Positions 57,703 to 64,000 of a stretch of DNA of 64,000 nt are shown here, piece by piece (within the stretch, counting starts at the first letter, position 1; each line of letters opens with the position of its first letter). Origin of the DNA: Ignelater luminosus (taxonomy: Eukaryota > Arthropoda > Insecta > Coleoptera > Elateridae); assembly GCA_011009095.1 (NCBI GenBank), contig VTPC01090622.1, positions 173,693 to 237,692 of the forward strand. The letters are read 5' to 3'. A model generated the notes under the pieces. It was given only the letters and a program-made list of their open reading frames with translations, was not told the DNA's origin and made no database searches. The position numbers were made by a program, and so were the translations under genes.

Positions 57703-60700
57703 TTCTATCAACTTTATCTTTTAGTTTTATTTATTACCAACTGATTAATTCAGGACCAATCGAAGATATTTTATAAGATCTACAACGACGCAATAAAACT
57801 GAAGTTAATACATGAATCAATACTAGCAGGACGCAGCAACGTAAAATAAAATTCAATTCTGAGTTATTTCATTCGTAATGGTGAGGATAAATTTAATAAT
57901 TTAGGTCTTTAGAAATAATTCATGTTTTGTTCACAGTTCACATTGATTATTTGAAAATTGAATGCTTCAGAAGGTAAGTACGACATTCAGAGTGTATATT
58001 TTGTGGCTTTGTCATCTTATGAATGCACGTAGATCGCCAACCGAGATGCACTGAAACCCTGTGGTTGCTCTGGTGAGTAAGGTATTGAAGCGCATTTCCA
58101 GACCTTTGCTGTAACTCAATGCTAATGAAATCTCTCGTCAGAAAACCGGCTCCCGTGATACACAGCCACTAGATATAGAAGTAACCGTGTTTTCGCAGTA
58201 GGTTCTGAATTTATGGAAAGAAACTTTGATGAAAAATATCTATATCAGAATTTTGCCTGCCTCCGTTCGTATGGTTTCCTTTCCAGGACACTAGTGGGAC
58301 CAACGTGTTTTGATAAAAACTAGGTATGTTTCTTTTGCGTTGTCTACTATCTGTTTTTCTTCAATAAAGCTCTCCACACTAAGGCATGGTAATTTTGTTT
58401 GAAAGTGGCTCAAGTATATAAACGTATTTCGCCTGTCATTACTGAAAGTTACTGATATCATCCAAAAACCAATGAATTTTTTAAAGAATCTAGACCAAGA
58501 GACCGAAAGCCATTATACTATTCTAGAACAATAATTAAAAGCTCTCCGAGGATAACTGTGTATTCAAATACCTATCTGGAAGGAAGGATAGTAGTGCTTG
58601 CCTACAGTCATCACAATGACTTGTGTTAATGAGAATTTCCAAATCTGAGTTGTATCAGTAACTTCTGTTATTAATCAGAATGAGGCAGCTATTTCTCATA
58701 TTGTAGATCTTGATACTGTAAAATGTCTTTCATAGATACCTTCAGGACACATTGCAATTCTGCATAGAAGCTTTGAGAAAATTCGTGTCGACTTGGTACA
58801 GGAAGCTGCTGAGATTTTCTACTCTACCCAAGAATTAATTATCTACAATCATCTTGGTGCTTAGGCCTGCAATTTACAACACTGACCATATGAAAGCACA
58901 TCCATTTATAATTTTTTTTGCAGGAACCAGCCATGACAACCTTGGAAGATTCAGAAAAGATTTATCACGAAGGAGAAATCTTAATTTTTTACTATCAGTA
59001 TTTACAGTAAACCAGCATTAATAACGTCCAGAAAGAAGCTTTTTTTGAAGCGTTAACTAGACTTAGTTGCATGACTGCATAAACCATCAGATTTAGAAAT
59101 TCTGGACTATCCAACTGCAGAAAAATGAAAGAACAAACAATGAAACATAAAACGGCAATTTTTTGCAACAAAAAAGTTCTTTCAGGATATAGAATCCTCA
59201 ATAGAATTAGCGTTCTTGTCCTAGCTGAGCCAGGATTCACACCATAATGTAGATGTCGAGGCATCCTTCTACAATGTTGCCCGACAGAGGAGTAGGCTGT
59301 TCCTTGCTTTCCTTGCAAGTAAAAGAAATTGGGAGTCTTTTTCCCCCACTACCACTGTCTTACGCTACTGACCGCTATCCAGCTCCACCTTCACAAAGTG
59401 CACGTGTGAAGATACAGTCTTCCAAAGTATCATTTGCAAGGAGAGGCAGCAATTACTTTAAACGTCATATCAAGAACTGATGACGTAATAGCGTCAGCGG
59501 TGCAACTTTAACTAAAGGATGAGTGCATTTAAGGAGTGCAGAGATAAATACGTCGAAACCAAACGAGCCATCGATAAACAATTTGTTTCGTCCAGTTAAG
59601 TAGTATCTCATGCGCAATGTGTTTATATGCATTGCAGTTGAGTATATACGGGCAGCCATCAACTAAGTGATGCTTCTCTTTGGCAATTTGTGACGGTGGT
59701 ACAAAGACAACCAGCAACAATGTACCACCTAACCTATGCTCTTGTCTTTCACAAATCAGTGTTATACATAGATATCACAGCCATGGTATGTATTTCACAC
59801 CCACTTGTGGTCAACCGAAATTTTCCACGATACCATCAGTCATTTACTCTGTCAATAGTAAAACTGATGTCTATCATGTCACTGGGTCACACTAAGCCGG
59901 CAGCAACTTTTGTTAATGTTTTAACGGTTAACCACCACTCAAAATATTTAACTACCTACAACAGTCTCCCAACTCATTTTGAAGATTAATATGTCAGAAC
60001 AGTAAGCGTTTAATTCTTCTTGAGTATCTAGAGAGTCTAAGAAGAAAGAGAAGACAGTAGAAGTATAGATATGAATTTCAAGTTTACTTGAAGCAGCCGA
60101 ATGTTATTAAAGTGGGACGTCAAACTTACCTGTTTAATAAGTTTGACTAAATCTAAATACCTAGCCTAGTCATAAATTCTATCTCAAAGTTAAATAAATA
60201 CAAAATAAAACAAATGAGACCAAGATAAAAAAGTTTTATTAGAAAATAAATAGTATAAAGTTGTGAACACGTTGTTGGTACATAAATTAGTCAAAATGAC
60301 CTCCTCGTCGAAGCCAGTCAATATTGATTATTGTTTGAACAACAGATAACTTTAATTGCTTCAGACAGAGGCTCGTAGAGCACACCTTCTCCTCTAAACA
60401 TCGTCAAATTTAATAATTCCCAAGGGATTTAGGTCCGTGCTTCATAAATCGGTACTTTAGTGATGAAGCCTTTCTTGTGAGCCTTATAAGTCAATACTGA
60501 ATCTTGTTGGGAAACCCTGCGTCCATATTAAACATAATGGCACTGACGGAATTTACAACTGCTTGTAGAATGTCCGCTTTAGCCTTGACGAAAATGAATC
60601 CAAATAAGAAACTCTCAGCTAAACCATTATGGATACCGGCTGACAGCCTTGTTGCACACGAGCAACCCTTGCAGCAGCCTCTCAGCACTAGAATGGACAT

Positions 60701-61689
60701 TCACTCTACCATTTTGTTTGTTTAGATGTTTTTCAATTAAAAAAACTTTTCCGACTGTAGAAAGCAACTTTACTGTTTGTTTTCTACTTTTTTCTAAACG
60801 TGAAGTAAGCAATCGAGTTGTTTTATTGATAACAGTTTGAGATCTTGGTTAATCTCTTGTTTCAGAGTTTTTCTTGACAACTTCGTTTGTAGAGCCATAA
60901 AGATATGTTTTCGATTAAGATATACATTGAATTCGACCCTCAACGACTTTTATTACTATGCTGATCTTTGCCTAGGGCCAAGTCTGCCAGCTCGCTGTTT
61001 ATCAGCACCAGGGTATTATTTAATAGTGCGATAAACACATAGATTTTGCAACAATTTGAAAATCGTCGTTGGTATGAACCACACTTAAGGATGTTGGGAT
61101 ACGCATTTAACTATGACATTTGTTGTTTTCAAACTGTTACAATCAATGTAATGAAGAATCTAAATAAAAACAAGAGCCTTTAGCTGATTGCGGAATTTTA
61201 TAGTAAACTTCAAAATACGGGAGAATCTGTTACTGTAAATGCTGCTAGATGCTTTAGAAATAGTAACTTATCACGCTTGAGATAGTACAGGGAAGAATTT
61301 GAAGGTAAACAGAAAAAACAGTTTTGAAATCCATCAAGCAAGATACGATATAAGAAAATGAACTGGGCAGAAGAGTTAACACTGATAGAAGGTATGTAAC
61401 ACATATTTTAAAGGTAGAGATAGTGCTGTAATTTCACTGAAAACTGGCTCCAAATGTACTCGAAGCAAAGACAGTAATAAAAAAAATGAGTTGACCAAAC
61501 TTTTTTGACCAAATCCAGTTCCTTACCTAAACTTGATTTGTCGTTTATTAAAAATAGACCGAAAATATACGTATTATGCACTTCTAAAGAAACCTTAAGC
61601 AAAATGGTTTACCATGGTGAATAAAAGCGTCAGCAAATGCAATGTAGAAAGCAAAAAGTCATCCAAAGTTCTGGTAAGCCTTAAAATTG
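57703..61689. other. Region downstream of the DIP gene; no gene recognised
   Basis: Composition is slightly richer in GC in places (about 58700-59000, 59220-59900 and 60480-60720), with short frames on both strands. None gives a domain that I recognise. Old repeats are likely. Confidence 0.5.
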
Positions 61690-63480
61690 ACTTTTATTTG
61701 CTATACTCTGTATTTTACTCTTTTGTTTTGCTGTTGTCGTCCATGTTTCAATTCCATGCGTTAGTGTTGGAGTTACTATCTTTTTGAAAACTTCAGTTTT
61801 TCATTTTGTGGCATTTCTCTTTTTCCTAGATACATACATTTTTGTTGCTTTAAAGTTGTATTTTCCAAGATGATTTTGTGTTCTTCTTTTTGTTTGCTGA
61901 TTATCATTGTTTTTGTTTTATCTATATTTATTTGCATGTTTATTTCATGTAATTGTTGGCTAAATATTTTCAGATTCTGTTTTAAGTCTGTATCTATTCA
62001 CTGATCTTTCCGATGTTCATATTTAGATATTCCACATTACATTGGTTTGATCTCAGCTTTGCTTTTTTAACAGCTACATCGGTAAATAAAGGAGGGCTTA
62101 GTATGCATCCCTGTCTCAACCTAGAGTTTGTTTCAAGGGGTAGGAGATTTTATTTTTGCCATACGACACTTAACACGGTCAATAGTATCCCTCTGCTTCT
62201 AAATAAGTTTTTAATTTTATTGAAAGTCTTTTTAAAGTCTATGAAGCAATGATGAATTTCGTTATTATCTTCTAGAGCTTTTTCTGTTATCTGCCTTAAA
62301 ATGAACATTTGATCTTGAATTTTTCTTCCTCTTCTAGATTCATTTTGCGTGTCCTTTAGTGTTGTGTACAGGATGTCTTTTAATCTCTGTTTTATTATCT
62401 ATTCCTAGTGTACTCAACATCCCTGTGATTCTTGCATTCTGATTGGTCATCTTTTTTAAAGATTGGGTTTATAATTCCGGTTTGCCAATTTACTGATGTT
62501 CTTTTCAGCTGTGCTGCTAGGTTCACTCTGCTCAAACGCTACTCGAGTCCTTTTTCTCCTGAATATTTTATCATCTCTGCAGCTGTATCGTCATTTTATT
62601 TACAGCGTTATACAATTCTTCTTACGTAAAATGTATTATTTGATCTGTATAACTTCTTTCATCGTTTGTGGCTTCAGTTTGTTCTTCGTCTTCCAATAAA
62701 TCCTGAAAATATTCTTTCCATCTTCTTATAATCTTGTTTTCATTTGTAAAGAACTATGCGCTTTTATCTTTGATGTTGTTAGGTAATAGTCCTTTTTAGT
62801 TCGTAACTGTGTCAACATCTCAAAGAAAAGGTTTTGGCTTTCGTATGTCAGTGTCATTTTATTTTCAAATTCCCTCCAAGTTTTTCCTTTTCCTTCTTTC
62901 ACCAGGTTTTTGACTTCTATGCGATTTTCTTTATATTTGTCGTAGTCTTCTGGTTTTTTGGTCTGTAGATACTTTTTCCACGAATCTTTATTTCTTCTTA
63001 TTGCGTCTTTTATGTAATCTGTCCACCATGCAGTTTTTTTAATGCTTCTGATTGGGATTTTTGCTTTTCCAAAACTTTTCTTTTAATTTGTCTGCGAAAT
63101 CCTCTCATTCTTGCTCTATATCATTATCTTTTTTAATTGGGTTTTCTAGTGCATTTCTTAAATTGCTTTGATATTTTAATTTTACTTTCTCTTCTTTTAG
63201 TTTGCGTGATCTTATTTTTTCTTTCCGTATTGCACCACTCCTCTTGCTCTCTCTATTTCATTCACCCCTGACCAAATTAAAAAGTATCCTCCATTCGGCT
63301 TTGTCATGCCTTCAACTTTTCTCTCTGTTTCAGTGATCCCTAAGTAAGGTATTCGATATTATATCTTTCCGTTTTTTCTATCAGTTTGAGCTCTTGATTT
63401 TCTGGCTTCCTTGATCTTATCTGGTAAAACTTTATACATACGTTATCTTTTTTCATATCCATGCATAATGTCACCAAGGA
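61690..63480 (-). mobile_element. Non-LTR retrotransposon D, decayed
   Basis: On the minus strand, the 5'-most recognisable part (about 63030-62770) is a linker reading WWTDYIKDAIRRNKDSWKKY, LQTKKPEDYDKYKENRIEVK, EGKGKTWREFENKM and FFEMLTQLRTKKD. It closely parallels the same region of element A. RT remains follow at about 62250-62085, with RLRQGCILSPPLFTDV and an FKKTFNKIKN segment where KAFDxI is expected. The region to about 61690 resembles the RT C-terminus, with stops. The endonuclease was not recognised, and the left part of the element beyond 63100 is poor. Related to A at family level. Confidence 0.75.
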
Positions 63481-63784
63481 AACTGTGGTATAAATCATCA
63501 ATTTCTCCACATTGAGGAGATTATTAGAGACCTATTCTATATTTATAACTTCCACGTTTCCAGATACAATTGTTGATAAAAATCTTATATTTGCTTGTCG
63601 CTTCTTTAGTAAGATTCAAGATTTACATATGCATGTACACTCTTAACTTATAATGTAACTGTTCTGCTACCACGCTAAGAACTATACTGATATTCTGATT
63701 TGGGTGGTGGTAAAATATAGAATCAAAAGTTTCTCATGTTTCTTTCTTTTAAGAAAACAAACAAAATTTGGAAAATTTTGGGTA

Positions 63785-64000
63785 TACAGGGTGATTCCGA
63801 AATAAAGGGTATTCTCTTAAAGGAGGATAGCAGTGTGATAGTACATACATTTGCGATAAAAAACGGTTGGTAAAAATTGCATAGTTTCCGAGAAAAATGC
63901 GATTGAAGTTTAATCGCTAAGTCAAGCCGGTCCTGCTCTCATACTTTTACTTAAGCAAAAATCGATAGGGGTTGACTGACTGTCCTTGTCATTGGCAGGT
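63785..64000. mobile_element. End of a mariner-like element, cut by the window edge
   Basis: GTATACAGGGTGATTCCGAA begins here. A TACAGGGTGATTCCGAAAT-type start is characteristic of a family of mariner-superfamily elements in insects. The following 200 bp (GGGTATTCTCTTAAAGGAGG, AAAAATGCGATTGAAG) read as the non-coding terminal region. The transposase, if any, would lie beyond the window. Confidence 0.5.

Noticed and set aside
59220..59990. Possible host gene downstream of the DIP gene
   Set aside because: Short frames without splice-supported continuity or recognisable domains.
60300..60840. Possible transposon remnant around small frames on both strands
   Set aside because: I could not match any block to a named transposase or find terminal repeats.
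1..64000. tRNA, rRNA, CRISPR array or bacterial operon
   Set aside because: No cloverleaf with A/B boxes, no rRNA signature, no regularly spaced identical repeats, and no bacterial gene arrangement were seen. All coding features are of eukaryotic type.

Overview
The window reads as insect nuclear DNA. It is strongly AT-rich and has no operons. It contains GT-AG introns, a neuronal immunoglobulin-superfamily gene of a type known from arthropods, a DUF1091 gene (a family known mainly from insects), and a dense mixture of insect-type transposable elements. A beetle or another non-dipteran insect is plausible, but the sequence does not fix the order.

Host genes. Two are supported, both on the + strand. 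(1) The 3' part of a DIP-family cell-surface gene (dpr-interacting-protein type, Ig superfamily). An exon for the second half of an Ig domain lies at 3493-3642. Three C-terminal exons follow at 56722-56796, 56856-56945 and 57124-57269, and the last encodes a hydrophobic GPI-anchor-like tail. All junctions are phase 1 and keep the frame. The intron between the Ig exon and the tail exons is about 53 kb and makes up most of the window. (2) Nested in that intron on the same strand is a compact, apparently intact four-exon gene (22739-23472) for a 182-residue secreted DUF1091 protein.

Elements, left to right. A foldback-like element with inverted arms made partly of ~145-bp tandem units lies at 5905-7597. 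A non-LTR retrotransposon remnant lies at 12003-12955, a Ty1/copia remnant at 13270-14880 and a Ty3/gypsy remnant at 15683-17745. A low-complexity tandem block lies at 19740-20090. A complete-length but frame-broken BEL/Pao LTR element (24336-30518) has 213-bp LTRs and a CTGTC target duplication. Two further non-LTR elements lie at 30750-33960 and 36635-39780, with a ~185-bp tandem array between them. A complete DNA transposon with an intact 556-residue ORF, CACTGGGGAACA termini and flanking TTA lies at 44889-47281. Decayed mariner/Tc1-type copies lie at 50780-51360, 52696-53464 and 54171-55245. Another non-LTR element (61690-63480) and the end of a mariner-like element (from 63785) lie downstream of the DIP gene.

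How it fits together. The long DIP intron has acted as a store for insertions. Every retroelement inside it lies antisense to the host gene, while sense insertions are restricted to DNA transposons. The most interesting object is the 44.9-47.3 kb transposon. Its protein belongs to a repetitive, poorly named animal family, and its termini point to a CACTA/CMC-like (CACTA-Mirage-Chapaev) mechanism. Second is the foldback-like element. Between these features the sequence is ordinary AT-rich intron or intergenic DNA in which I recognise no genes.
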